Positions 8,384 to 15,851 of a stretch of DNA of 64,000 nt are shown here, piece after piece (position 1 is the stretch's first letter; each line of letters begins with the position of its first letter). Position numbers and translations under genes: made by a program. The notes beneath the pieces were generated by a model. It did no database searches. It worked only from the letters and a program-made list of their open reading frames with translations, and was not told the origin of the DNA. The stretch comes from Myxococcus eversor (GTDB lineage: Bacteria; Myxococcota; Myxococcia; Myxococcales; Myxococcaceae): assembly GCF_010894455.1 (NCBI RefSeq), contig NZ_JAAIXY010000024.1:1-64000 (forward strand). The letters are read 5' to 3'.

Positions 8384-9060
8384 GCGCCTGCGCCACCGAG
8401 CGCGCACCTCTCGTTGCCGTCACCGTGGCACCCGCATGGGCCCGCGCCGTGGCCAGGCGCTGCAACAGCGTCCTCAACGTGCCTGGCCTGCCCGCGGGTG
8501 TCGGCCCGGGCGCATACGTGGCCGTCTGCGCCGGCGAGGGCCGGGACGATGCCCTCGTGGAGTGGTTCCGCCGCGAGGTGGCCATCTGCACCCCGCCCGA
8601 GGACGAGCTCCCGACGCGCGTGGTGGTGGCCGTGGGGCGCCTCGCGGCGGTGTCCGAGTACCCGGCCGCTGCGCAGCACCACCGCTGGCGGCACTTCGCC
8701 AGCAGCCCCTGGTACGGGGGCCCGGTGACGCTGTGGCTGGAGGACGTCGTCACGCTGCCCGCGTCCGTGCCGTGCGAGCTGCGCGGTGAGGGAGAGCTAT
8801 GGGAACTGCCGCCCGACGTCCAGGCCCAGGTCCGCGCCGGGTACGGCCAGGTGGTGCGCGAGGACGAGGAGCGGTGGGCGCAGTACCAGTCGAAGGCCAC
8901 GGGGTGCTCCGTGCCCATCGCCCGCGAGGGGCTCCGTGAGAAGTGCATCGTCAAGTGCAAGCAGCCCGGCTGCACCCTCGCGACGGTGAGGTGCTCCACC
9001 TGCAAGGCGTGGAAGTGCAGTTGCACGCCGCACGTCTGCTCCACGGAGGCACGCCCATGA
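8380..9060 (+). CDS. ASCH-like protein with Cys-rich tail
   Basis: 226 residues from GTG 8380. The segment HHRWRHFASSPWYGGPVTLWLEDVVTLPASVPC followed by GELWELPPDVQAQV resembles ASCH-domain phage proteins (WY.GP..W.L..V..LP..VPC.G..G.W.LP). The C-terminal 40 residues add a dense cysteine cluster (CKQPGC, CSTCKAWKCSC), likely zinc-binding. ASCH proteins are thought to bind RNA or modified nucleosides. The Cys tail is an addition I do not recognise from the family. Confidence 0.6.
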   Translation: MSACATERAPLVAVTVAPAWARAVARRCNSVLNVPGLPAGVGPGAYVAVCAGEGRDDALVEWFRREVAICTPPEDELPTRVVVAVGRLAAVSEYPAAAQHHRWRHFASSPWYGGPVTLWLEDVVTLPASVPCELRGEGELWELPPDVQAQVRAGYGQVVREDEERWAQYQSKATGCSVPIAREGLREKCIVKCKQPGCTLATVRCSTCKAWKCSCTPHVCSTEARP

Positions 9061-9245
9061 GTCCTCTGCTCTTCGCACTCGTGGAGCACCGCTGGCACCA
9101 GGAGCTGGCCCACGTCTGCCGGATGATGGCCAACCGGCAGCAGCTGGGCATCCCCCTGGGGAACCACGCCGTACGCGCCGCGGCCCAGGTCGAGCACATC
9201 GGCTGGTGGCGCTCCTGCTGGCCCCTCGTCGGAGGTGGGCGATGA
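9057..9245 (+). CDS. Hypothetical protein
   Basis: 62 residues, ATG 9057 within the previous stop codon region. Helical, with aromatic/histidine residues (LVEHRWHQELAHVCRMMANRQQ and HIGWWRSCW). No family recognised; the 4-bp overlaps on both sides support translation. Confidence 0.5.
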   Translation: MSPLLFALVEHRWHQELAHVCRMMANRQQLGIPLGNHAVRAAAQVEHIGWWRSCWPLVGGGR

Positions 9246-9511
9246 GCAAGTGCCTCCTCCGCGCCACCCAGTGCTCCGTCTGCGGCGCGATGATGCTGGG
9301 CGGCGAATACACCGACGAGGGTGTGCTGACGCCGCACGCGCCTCTCCCTGCGACGGAGCGCGTCCGGGCCGCCCACCAGGGCGAGTGGCCCACCTGCCAG
9401 CACGGCACCGCCTACCGCGCGGGGTGCCGCAGCCAGCCCGTCCTCCCGGCCTGCTGCTGCGCGCCGACGCCCCTTCTTCCTTCCGCACCTGTCGCCACTC
9501 CGGAGCCGTAG
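9242..9511 (+). CDS. Cys-rich hypothetical protein
   Basis: 89 residues. It carries CSVCGAM (residues 11-17), a later CQHG and a CCC cluster, so it may bind zinc. The C-terminal 25 residues are Pro-rich and low complexity. Last gene before the putative replication gene, separated from it by 3 bp. Confidence 0.5.
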   Translation: MSKCLLRATQCSVCGAMMLGGEYTDEGVLTPHAPLPATERVRAAHQGEWPTCQHGTAYRAGCRSQPVLPACCCAPTPLLPSAPVATPEP

Positions 9512-9514
9512 CCC

Positions 9515-10696
9515 ATGCCCGACTGCCCCACGCCCAGCGCCCAGGACAGCGTCCTCCCCCAGCCGGGGAGTGGCACCCGCGCGCGCGCCGTCGCCGGGCC
9601 CGCCACGGCCCAGGTGGAGGCCATCGCGGCCGACCTGGCCCGCGCCTACGAAGAGATGGAGGCGCTACGCGCGGAGCTGGAGTCCGAGCGCGAGGCGGCG
9701 CTGGAACTGGCGACCCGGGCGGCCCACGCTGAGGGCATCGCCGAGGGCTACCGGCAGGCCATGGCCCAGGTGCTGGAGTCCCGCGCCACGCTGTCCCCGG
9801 TGACTGTCCCCGCTTCGCCGCGTGTGGATGTCCACCAGCCTGTCCACCGCGATGTCCGCGCCACGGAGGTGGACATGTCCACCGAAGTCCACCAGCCCTC
9901 GGTGGACATGAAGGGGGGTAGGGGGGAAGCAACAGCGAAGCCGAAGGCTGAGCTGCAGAGAGCTAAGTGGCGAGACGACAAGAAGCGACAGAGAGCTGAG
10001 AAGAAGGCTGCTGCTGAAGGCGCGCGCGAGATGTCCACCTCGGACACGTCCACCTTGTCCACCTCGGATGTCCACCTCGGACATGTCCACCCGGTGGACA
10101 CGATGGGGCCTGTCGCCGCCCCGGTGGCACCCGCCATCCGCCGGAAGCCGAAGTGGATGGAGGACGCCACCCCGAGTCCGGACAAGGCCTTCTTCGCGTG
10201 GTTCACCGACGAACGGCACCGGCGCTTCCCGGGCGCCGTTGTCGAACGCAGGGCCCCGGCCCGGTGGCCAGAGTGGCATGCGACGGCTCTCGCTGCGTGT
10301 GGCGGCGACGAGGAGAAGCTCCGCACGACGTGCCGGAGCTACCTGGACGACGCGTGGGCCCAGAGGCTCGAGCGGCCGTGCCCGGCATCGGTGCTCATCT
10401 CGGACAGGGTCTGGCCGAAGCACGTGCCCGGCCAGCACGACGGCGCGGTGCTCACCACCCCGGTGGCCCCTGCCGACGCCCGTCGCCGTGCCGACCTCAA
10501 CGTGGGGCGCCAGGAGGCAGTCGGCGGCCCGTGCGCCACCGGGTGCGGACGGGAGGCTGTGTCGGAGATGTGGGGCCACCGGCTGTGCACGCCGTGCTGG
10601 CATGCCGCCGACGCGGGCGTGCACGAGCTCTCCGCGCCCGGCGTCGCTGCCTGGGTGGAATCCCGTCGCGCGCAGGCCCAGGGGGTGGCACCGTGA
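9515..10696 (+). CDS. Putative replication initiator with in-gene iterons
   Basis: 393 residues. Residues about 33-90 are a coiled coil (LARAYEEMEALRAELESERE). Residues about 105-205 are a Ser/Thr/His/Val low-complexity linker encoded by the iteron array. Residues about 212-310 form a folded domain (FFAWFTDERHRRFPG onward to LERPCPASVLISDRVWPKH). The C-terminus has a CATGCG/CTPCWHAAD zinc-type motif. I do not recognise the family from sequence alone. The initiator call rests on the repeats in its own coding sequence, the layout of lambda gene O and its origin, and on the neighbouring RusA, dUTPase and SLOG genes. Confidence 0.5.
   Translation: MPDCPTPSAQDSVLPQPGSGTRARAVAGPATAQVEAIAADLARAYEEMEALRAELESEREAALELATRAAHAEGIAEGYRQAMAQVLESRATLSPVTVPASPRVDVHQPVHRDVRATEVDMSTEVHQPSVDMKGGRGEATAKPKAELQRAKWRDDKKRQRAEKKAAAEGAREMSTSDTSTLSTSDVHLGHVHPVDTMGPVAAPVAPAIRRKPKWMEDATPSPDKAFFAWFTDERHRRFPGAVVERRAPARWPEWHATALAACGGDEEKLRTTCRSYLDDAWAQRLERPCPASVLISDRVWPKHVPGQHDGAVLTTPVAPADARRRADLNVGRQEAVGGPCATGCGREAVSEMWGHRLCTPCWHAADAGVHELSAPGVAAWVESRRAQAQGVAP
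9829..10100 (+). repeat. Iteron array, candidate phage replication origin
   Basis: Twelve copies of the heptamer GTCCACC lie in 272 bp. Forward copies (octamer TGTCCACC unless noted) begin at 9829, 9841, 9876, 9887 (heptamer only), 10032, 10048 (heptamer only), 10056, 10069 and 10084; inverted GGTGGACA copies are at 9868, 9901 and 10093. 9868-9883 is a perfect 16-bp palindrome. The two clusters flank a purine-rich, less GC-rich stretch (9909-10020) that could unwind. The repeats occur in two reading frames of the host gene (DVH versus MST), so selection appears to act on DNA rather than protein. Confidence 0.6.
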
Positions 10697-10980
10697 CGCA
10701 CCGGAAGCTCGACTCGCCGCGCGTGCACCTCCAGGCCGTGCTCGCCGTCATCGGTGCCGTGCAGTCCTCCCAGCGCGGACCGAGCGACGACGTCTCAGCG
10801 CTCATCGAACACGCCGAGCAATTCATGGACGGCCACCCGGATGTGGACTGGGCCAACCGCAAGAGGGCGGCGCCGAGCCGGGAGGCGCTGGTGAGGGCCC
10901 TGGCGCTGGTACCGCGAGCACTCCTCCGGGACCTCCAACCGACGTCGCTCATCCTCCTGGGCGTGGCAGGTGAGGCATGA
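10693..10980 (+). CDS. Hypothetical protein
   Basis: 95 residues from GTG 10693, overlapping the replication gene by 4 bp. All-helical appearance (HLQAVLAVIGAVQSS, SREALVRALALVPRALLRDL). No family recognised. Immediately downstream of the candidate initiator, it occupies the position of a helicase-loader partner in lambdoid phages, but nothing in the sequence supports that role. Confidence 0.5.
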   Translation: MTHRKLDSPRVHLQAVLAVIGAVQSSQRGPSDDVSALIEHAEQFMDGHPDVDWANRKRAAPSREALVRALALVPRALLRDLQPTSLILLGVAGEA

Positions 10981-11462
10981 CCTGCGCAACGAAGCTCATC
11001 CTCTTGGGCACCGGCGCCTCGGGACTGACGCTGGCGCACCTGCCGGAGCTGCGCCGCTACGTGGCCCAGTTCGCGCGGTGCCCTGGCGCGCGCCTCATGC
11101 ACGGCGCCGGCAGCCCGCGGAGGGGCGACCCGCCCGGGGCCCACGGCGCGGACAAGCTCTGGGAGACGGCGTGCCACCTGGAGTGGCCGTGGTTCCGGGT
11201 CGAGGACGTCGACAGGTTCCCCGCGGACTGGGACCTCGGAAAGCGCGCCAGCCGCGTGCGCAACGAGCAGATGCACCGCGCCCTCCGCGGATACGCGCGC
11301 CGGGGCTGGGTGGTGCGCTGGGCTGCCGCCCACACGGACCCGGGCCTGGGCAAGGGGACGAAGGGGATGACCGCCCTGTGCCGGGACGAGGGCTGGAAGG
11401 GGCGCGTGCTGCTGATGGACCCGTACACCGGGGCGCTGCGCCCCGAGGAGGCATCGCCGTGA
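10977..11462 (+). CDS. SLOG-superfamily protein (DUF2493/YspA-like)
   Basis: 161 residues. It matches the DUF2493 layout: a nucleotide-binding start (MTCATKLILLGTGASG), the phrase LMHGAGSPRRGDPPGAHGADKLWETACHLEWPWFRVE, then DRFPADWDLGKRASRVRNEQM and a C-terminal strand. SLOG proteins bind nucleotides or nucleotide-derived ligands. Their phage role is unknown. Confidence 0.7.
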   Translation: MTCATKLILLGTGASGLTLAHLPELRRYVAQFARCPGARLMHGAGSPRRGDPPGAHGADKLWETACHLEWPWFRVEDVDRFPADWDLGKRASRVRNEQMHRALRGYARRGWVVRWAAAHTDPGLGKGTKGMTALCRDEGWKGRVLLMDPYTGALRPEEASP

Positions 11463-11983
11463 ATTGCAACGAGATGAACGCAGTCGGGAAGACGTTATTG
11501 GCTGCGAGGAAGAAGGCACGGTTCAGCGTCCGCCAGTTGGGGAAACTCCTCTCCGTCTCTGGCTCCTACGTCTCGCTCGTCGAGACGGGGCGGACGTCGC
11601 CGCCGCGCGAGCGGTTGATTGAGTGGGCGCGGGCCCTTGGATTGGCCCCCGAGTCCATCCTCGGAGCGGTCGCCCAGCGCCGCGGCGAGTTCGTGCTGCC
11701 GGTGACTGGGCATGGGCGCCACGATGAGGTCGCGGCCATCCTGTCGGCCCGGTGGGCGGCGTTGCCGACGGATGTCATGGACCGCCTCGCGGACGTGGTT
11801 GGGGCGCTACCGGTTCCCCTTGTCCTGCCAGCCCTCGTTCCGCCACGTACCCGCCCCAGTGGCGCGCGGGAGGACTGTGACCTCTGCGGTGGACCGCTCC
11901 CGGAGTACAGCGGCTGGGGCAGGCCGCGCAGGCGACACAGGGGCAAGTGCCCGCAGATGCCACAGGCCGAGGCCGCGCCATGA
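11459..11983 (+). CDS. XRE-family regulator with zinc motif
   Basis: 174 residues from GTG 11459. Residues 8-65 are a Cro/C1-type helix-turn-helix (VGKTLLAARKKARFSVRQL, SGSYVSLVETGR). The C-terminal part has CDLCGGPLPEY and a later KCPQM that could complete a metal site. It and the XRE protein at 12189 are similar over their first domain and probably arose by duplication. Candidate lysogeny or early-late regulator; no operator is assigned. Confidence 0.75.
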   Translation: MNCNEMNAVGKTLLAARKKARFSVRQLGKLLSVSGSYVSLVETGRTSPPRERLIEWARALGLAPESILGAVAQRRGEFVLPVTGHGRHDEVAAILSARWAALPTDVMDRLADVVGALPVPLVLPALVPPRTRPSGAREDCDLCGGPLPEYSGWGRPRRRHRGKCPQMPQAEAAP

Positions 11984-12192
11984 CGTGCCGCAAGCACCCC
12001 GACCAGGACAAGGCGCTGCGCCTGGCGACTGCGCGCATTGCAGAGCTGGAGGAATCGAAACGGAAGTTGGCCCACGCGCTGGACCGCTACGGCAGGCACG
12101 AGCGCGGGTGCCGCTTCTCGCGCAGCAACGCCCGGGAGGCCTGCACGTGCCTCCTACATCAGCGAATCGCAGAGGGAGGTCTCAAACCATGA
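11980..12192 (+). CDS. Small Cys/His-rich protein
   Basis: 70 residues; starts MTCRKH at ATG 11980. A short helix (RIAELEESKRKLAHALDRY) is followed by HERGCRFSRSN and ACTCLLHQ, a C/H pattern compatible with metal binding. It lies between two XRE regulators and overlaps both by 4 bp. Confidence 0.5.
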   Translation: MTCRKHPDQDKALRLATARIAELEESKRKLAHALDRYGRHERGCRFSRSNAREACTCLLHQRIAEGGLKP

Positions 12193-13184
12193 CGTGCGAG
12201 GACGTGAATCGAGTTGGGAGGCTCCTGCGGGAGGCTCGGCTCAAGAAGGGGCTCACCATGAGCAAGCTTGGAAATCTCGTGGGGATTGAACCCACGTACA
12301 TGGGGCAAATTGAACTGGGCAAGAGGCCGCCGTTCTCGTCGCGGGAGAGGATGGTCGCATGGGTGCGTGCGCTCGGGATGTCGCCAGAGTCTGTTCTCCC
12401 GGCGCCGAAGACGCCGAAATGCCAATGCGGCAAGGCGTTCATTCCGCGCCGGCATACTCAAAAGTGGTGCAGTCCCCGATGTGGGGACGAGGCCGCGAAC
12501 CGGAGGCGGACCGGCATGCGCCCACGCGCAGACGCCGTGAGCGATGACCCAGGGTTCGAATACAGCTTGCCGCTGGACGGAGGGGCTGGCGAAATCGCTC
12601 GCGACGGCCGTATTGCAAAGGCGATTCGCCAAGGTGTCAGCATCGGCGCGCTGTGCGAGCGGTTCGGCTGCGAGAGGGGCACCATCCTCCGAGTGGCGAG
12701 GGAGCGCAGCCTAACTGTGGGCGTCGTGGCCCCAGAACCAAAGCAACATGTGCCCCCAGTCCATGGGCAGTCGCCGACGCTCCCCCGGTGCCCGACAGAT
12801 GCGCCTGCCGCCTTTGCGCCCCTGCGGAGTCGCGGTGTGAAGTACGACCGGTCACTCGGGGATACGCTCCGCGACGCGCGCATGCGGGCTGGGTTGTCCC
12901 AACCGGAGGTGGCGCGCCACATCGGCGCGTCTGTCCAACGCGTCAGCGACGTCGAACGCGGCCACCGGGCGCGTCTCACCCATGCCCAATCCCTCCGGGC
13001 GGCGGCGCTCCTCGACGTGAGCCCGGCCCTCATGCTCAGCCTGTGGGCTCGGCGGCGGGAGGACGTGCCGCTGTACCGGACGGGTGAGGAGCGCCGGGAC
13101 TACGTCGCCGCGGCGCTCTCTGCGGTGTGGGACTCGCTGACTCAAGAGGCGGTGGAGAACATCGCGAAGGCGGTGGGGCTGTGA
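12189..13184 (+). CDS. Composite regulator with three HTH motifs
   Basis: 331 residues from ATG 12189. Domain order: XRE helix-turn-helix (6-62, TMSKLGNLVGIEPTYMGQIELGK); a treble-clef-like zinc motif (about 77-100, CQCGKAF...KWCSPRC); a resolvase/Hin-like HTH (about 140-170, GVSIGALCERFGCERGTILRVARE); and a second XRE HTH (about 220-275, GLSQPEVARHIGASVQRVSDVERGHR) with a helical tail. Three distinct DNA-binding modules in one polypeptide is unusual for a phage regulator and suggests gene fusion. Confidence 0.75.
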   Translation: MTCEDVNRVGRLLREARLKKGLTMSKLGNLVGIEPTYMGQIELGKRPPFSSRERMVAWVRALGMSPESVLPAPKTPKCQCGKAFIPRRHTQKWCSPRCGDEAANRRRTGMRPRADAVSDDPGFEYSLPLDGGAGEIARDGRIAKAIRQGVSIGALCERFGCERGTILRVARERSLTVGVVAPEPKQHVPPVHGQSPTLPRCPTDAPAAFAPLRSRGVKYDRSLGDTLRDARMRAGLSQPEVARHIGASVQRVSDVERGHRARLTHAQSLRAAALLDVSPALMLSLWARRREDVPLYRTGEERRDYVAAALSAVWDSLTQEAVENIAKAVGL

Positions 13185-13726
13185 CGTGCGCGCAAGCTGA
13201 AGTGCGTCTGGTTCTGCCGTACCCGCCCAGTGCCAACACGTATTGGAGGGCCAGCAAGGGGCGCGGCATGGTGCCGTCGGACGAGGCCAAGGCGTACAAG
13301 GCCCAGGTCGCCCACGCTGCAGCGCTCGCCCGTACGCAACCGCTCGCTGGGCCTGTGCACCTCGTCCTCACGGTGTTCCGCCCGCGCCGAACGGGTGACC
13401 TCGACAACACCCTCAAGGTGCTGGGGGACAGCCTCAACGGCGTCGCGTGGCTGGACGATGACCAGGTCATCCGCATCGAGGCCTCGCGCGAGGACGACGC
13501 CAAGGCGCCGCGCGTCGAGTTGGTGGCGACCGGCCAGCGGCACGCCACCCCTGCGGAGGCAGCAGCCCACGCCGCCGCCCGCGCCGAACGCGCGCGGAAG
13601 GCCCGTGAGACGCGCAACCGGAACCGGCTGGAGAAGAAGCGCGCTGCCGCAGCCCCACCCAAGAAGTTGGCCGACGTCAGGGCGCTGGCCACGCCTGCCA
13701 CCTACCGCAAGGAGAAGACGCGATGA
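13181..13726 (+). CDS. rusA: RusA-family Holliday junction resolvase
   Basis: 181 residues from GTG 13181. Residues 1-115 match RusA: LPYPPSANTYWRASKGRGMVPS at the start and the acidic metal-binding block RRTGDLDNTLKVLGDSLNG with WLDDDQV after it. RusA cuts four-way DNA junctions, here likely to resolve recombination or packaging intermediates. Residues 120-181 are an extra Ala/Arg/Lys-rich tail not typical of RusA. Confidence 0.88.
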   Translation: MTCAQAEVRLVLPYPPSANTYWRASKGRGMVPSDEAKAYKAQVAHAAALARTQPLAGPVHLVLTVFRPRRTGDLDNTLKVLGDSLNGVAWLDDDQVIRIEASREDDAKAPRVELVATGQRHATPAEAAAHAAARAERARKARETRNRNRLEKKRAAAAPPKKLADVRALATPATYRKEKTR

Positions 13727-13914
13727 AGAAGCTGACGACGCTGAAACTGAAGCTGGCGAAGCTGAAGACGAAGCTGACGAAGCTGCGCCTGACGCGGGAG
13801 CTATTCGTTTGGACGATGGCTGTGCTGCTCGTTCTGGGCGGACTCGCCCACGGGATGAGGGGGTGCAGGACGCTGGCGTCGGAGCAGACGCAGCCGGAGG
13901 GTGGTGTGCCGTGA
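13723..13914 (+). CDS. Small membrane protein
   Basis: 63 residues. A strikingly repetitive basic N-terminus (KKLTTLKLKLAKLKTKLTKLRL) is followed by one transmembrane helix (LFVWTMAVLLVLGGLAHGM). The Lys/Leu repeat is amphipathic. No family recognised. Confidence 0.55.
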   Translation: MKKLTTLKLKLAKLKTKLTKLRLTRELFVWTMAVLLVLGGLAHGMRGCRTLASEQTQPEGGVP

Positions 13915-14291
13915 AGCTGACCACGACCGTGCTGGACGACCTGGAGGCCAAGGCGAAGGCGGCGACTCCGGGGCCGTGGGTGGCGGCCATAGAGCCCCAG
14001 CAGGCCCCCGGGGGAGATGACGCGGACCTGCCGTCGTTCGTGCGCAGCGCGGACCGGAAGCTGGTGCGGCACATCCGCGAGCTTCGCGAGAGCCTCCTGG
14101 CGCTGACGCCCGGGCACCTGCATGGCACGGAGTGGGACGGCAAGGGTGTGAATCCGATTCACACCGTTTCGGGCCCGTCCGTTCCGGAGGGGGTCTGTTC
14201 CGTCCAGTCCCCTGAGGCGAAGGGTCAGAACGGTTCTGACCCCCTGGAGGGCAAGCCGCCCTCGTACTTCTTCGGAGGGGATGCCCCATGA
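13911..14291 (+). CDS. Ead-like short protein
   Basis: 126 residues from GTG 13911. The N-terminal half resembles the start of Ead/Ea22-like proteins (LDDLEAKAKAATPGPWVAAIE, then DLPSFVRSADRKLVRHIRELRESLL). The last third is a low-similarity segment whose DNA contains two perfect 21-bp palindromes (14145-14165 and 14222-14242), suggesting that the 3' end was shaped by a regulatory or mobile DNA element. Confidence 0.55.
   Translation: MKLTTTVLDDLEAKAKAATPGPWVAAIEPQQAPGGDDADLPSFVRSADRKLVRHIRELRESLLALTPGHLHGTEWDGKGVNPIHTVSGPSVPEGVCSVQSPEAKGQNGSDPLEGKPPSYFFGGDAP
14145..14165. repeat. 21-bp perfect palindrome A
   Basis: GGTGTGAATC and its exact reverse complement GATTCACACC flank one central base (14155). 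It lies inside the 3' part of the Ead-like gene. Size and symmetry fit a dimeric repressor operator or a small hairpin; nothing here shows which. Confidence 0.6.
14222..14242. repeat. 21-bp perfect palindrome B
   Basis: GGGTCAGAAC and GTTCTGACCC flank one central base (14232). It has the same architecture (10-1-10) as the palindrome 57 bp upstream but a different sequence. Both fall in one gene segment of low coding quality. Confidence 0.6.
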
Positions 14292-14656
14292 AAGCGTGCG
14301 GACACCGGGATGCGCAGTACAAGTGCGACGGGTGCGTGGCGGCCGTCCGAGCTCGCTTCCCGCAGTTCCCCCTCATGATGGACCGCCGCTCGAAGCCGGG
14401 CCCGCTGAGCGTCCCGTGGGCCGTCGCCGAGCGCTCCTGGGCGGCCTATGCGCAGCAGTACGGTACCCAGCAGAGCGTCGAGCGGATGGCCGAGCGCGGT
14501 GGATTTTACTGGGGTGAGATGGACGCTCAGTGCCCTGAGTGGCGCGAGGCAACGGACGCGTGGGTCCTCCTCGCGAAAGAGAACGTGGACCTCAAAGCCG
14601 AGGTGGCGCGTCTCACGCTCGAGCTTGAACAGGTGCGCGGAGGGGTCGCCCCATGA
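14288..14656 (+). CDS. Conserved phage hypothetical protein
   Basis: 122 residues. N-terminal CGHRDAQYKCDGC is a possible zinc site. The central GPLSVPWAVAERSW, AQQYG and QSVERMAERGGFYWGEMD phrases are recurrent in phage hypothetical proteins. The C-terminus is a coiled coil (VDLKAEVARLTLELEQV). Function unknown. Confidence 0.6.
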   Translation: MKACGHRDAQYKCDGCVAAVRARFPQFPLMMDRRSKPGPLSVPWAVAERSWAAYAQQYGTQQSVERMAERGGFYWGEMDAQCPEWREATDAWVLLAKENVDLKAEVARLTLELEQVRGGVAP

Positions 14657-14871
14657 CGCTCCTGACGCCGCTGGAAGAGAAGAGGCGCCGCAGGTGGCTC
14701 CGTGCTCGGGGTGCGGCCCTGGGGCTGGCAGGTGGCGCGCTGTGGTGCGCGAGCGCCAGCTTCTGGATGGAGGGCGAACTGGGCCGCGCGCTGGTGCTCG
14801 ACGTCGCAGGCCTCGTGCTGGTGGTGGCCGGGGACAGGGCCGCGGTGCGTGCCGAAGGGACGCTGTCATGA
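14653..14871 (+). CDS. Small two-helix membrane protein
   Basis: 72 residues with two hydrophobic segments (about 20-37, AALGLAGGALWCASASFW, and 45-60, ALVLDVAGLVLVVAG) after a basic N-terminus. Overlaps neighbours by 4 bp. No family recognised. Confidence 0.5.
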   Translation: MTLLTPLEEKRRRRWLRARGAALGLAGGALWCASASFWMEGELGRALVLDVAGLVLVVAGDRAAVRAEGTLS

Positions 14872-15266
14872 CGTGCCCGGAGAGGAAGTGCTCCCGGCCC
14901 GGGTGCGAGAACCCGGCAGGCAGGAAGAGCAGGGGCGCCCCCAGCGACTGGTGCAGCGAGAAGTGCGGGCGGCTGTACGCCCGTGCCCGGAAGCAGGCAT
15001 TGCGGAGGAGCCTCGCAACGGCCCCGCGCAACGGGCAGGACGAGGGCCCCGACGCGCCGCTCAACGGGTGGACGCTGGCCATGGCACGGGAGCGACGGGA
15101 CGCCATCGCCGCCGACATGCTGAGGGAGGGCTGGCCAGCCGAGGCGGTCCTCGAGCGGTTCGCTGGCTTCGAGCCGACCATCTCCGACATCCGCCGGCGC
15201 TTCGGAATCCCAGCCGCCCCGCCCGGCTCTGGTGGCCACCTGCCCGCTGGGCCCCCGGTGAGGTAG
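14868..15266 (+). CDS. Zinc-motif protein
   Basis: 132 residues from ATG 14868. The N-terminal CSRPGCENPAGRKSRGAPSDWCSEKC is a C-x4-C...C-x2-C zinc motif resembling bacterial treble-clef or CGNR-type fingers. A helical middle (RRDAIAADMLREGWPAEAVLERF) follows. The last 30 bp belong to a direct repeat that recurs at the end of the dUTPase gene. Confidence 0.55.
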   Translation: MTCPERKCSRPGCENPAGRKSRGAPSDWCSEKCGRLYARARKQALRRSLATAPRNGQDEGPDAPLNGWTLAMARERRDAIAADMLREGWPAEAVLERFAGFEPTISDIRRRFGIPAAPPGSGGHLPAGPPVR

Positions 15267-15271
15267 TCATG
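15241..15271 (+). repeat. Gene-end direct repeat, copy 1
   Basis: TGCCCGCTGG, then CCCCGGTGAGGTAG and CATG, repeat at 16945-16974 with one gap and two mismatches. This copy spans the stop codon of the gene at 14868 and the start codon of the zinc-motif gene at 15269; the other spans the dUTPase stop and leads to another zinc-motif gene. Confidence 0.8.
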
Positions 15272-15730
15272 GCCGACTGCGCGCAGCCGAAGAAGGGGTG
15301 CATCGTCGACGGGTGCGTTCGGCCTGTCCGTGTGAAGGGGCTGTGTGACACCCACCGGAAGCGAAAGGCACGCGGGCGCCCACTCGACGCGCGACGCCAC
15401 CGCTCGAAGGATGCGGACGCGGAGACGGAAGGCTGGCCCGTCATCACCGCCCGGCTCGCCTCGCCAGAGATGCTCACCTTCTTCAATGGCCTCGCCGACG
15501 CCCGGGGAGGCTCACGCAACGACGTCCTGCGTGAGGCCCTCAGCGTGTTCGCGGCGAGCCAGGGCTACGTGCCACCGCCCGTCCCTGAGTGGGTGGCCGA
15601 TGCCGTGGCGGAGCTCCGGGAGGCCCGGCGCAGGGTGGAAGAGTCCACGCGGCGCCTGTGGGAGATGTTCGAGCGCGCGCGGGGTGACTGGTATGCCGAC
15701 GAATGTGTTCCGCCTGTCGGATATCTATGA
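15269..15730 (+). CDS. Zinc-motif / ribbon-helix-helix-like protein
   Basis: 153 residues. N-terminal CIVDGCVRPVRVKGLCDTHRKRKARG is a compact C-x4-C-x9-C-x2-H motif. Residues about 60-100 (MLTFFNGLADARGGSRNDVLREALSVFAAS) look like a ribbon-helix-helix or CopG-like dimerisation segment, then a helical tail. Similar in plan to the genes at 16170 and 16998. Last gene before the promoter at 15776. Confidence 0.55.
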   Translation: MADCAQPKKGCIVDGCVRPVRVKGLCDTHRKRKARGRPLDARRHRSKDADAETEGWPVITARLASPEMLTFFNGLADARGGSRNDVLREALSVFAASQGYVPPPVPEWVADAVAELREARRRVEESTRRLWEMFERARGDWYADECVPPVGYL

Positions 15731-15775
15731 CCATATGTGGAAAATTGCGAGAATGGCGAGTCCGGCCCTATTGAT

Positions 15776-15804
15776 TTGACAGACGTGTTCTATCTGTATA
15801 TATC
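15776..15804 (+). promoter_or_regulatory. Sigma-70-type promoter
   Basis: A perfect -35 TTGACA (15776-15781), a 17-bp spacer and a -10 TATATC (15799-15804) lie in an unusually AT-rich pocket for this genome. It is 48 bp upstream of the ATG at 15852 and is the clearest promoter of the plus-strand arm. Confidence 0.75.
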
Positions 15805-15851
15805 TCCCATCGACGCGCCACTGACGGCGGTCGACACACGGGGAGCACGCC

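Noticed and set aside
5286-9932. Minus-strand ORFs of 636 and 542 residues opposite methyltransferase and early genes
   Set aside because: Shadow frames; plus strand has catalytic motifs and 4-bp gene overlaps.
9829-10100. CRISPR-like array
   Set aside because: Repeat units are 7-8 bp, irregularly spaced and in both orientations, with no unique spacers; they fit iterons instead.
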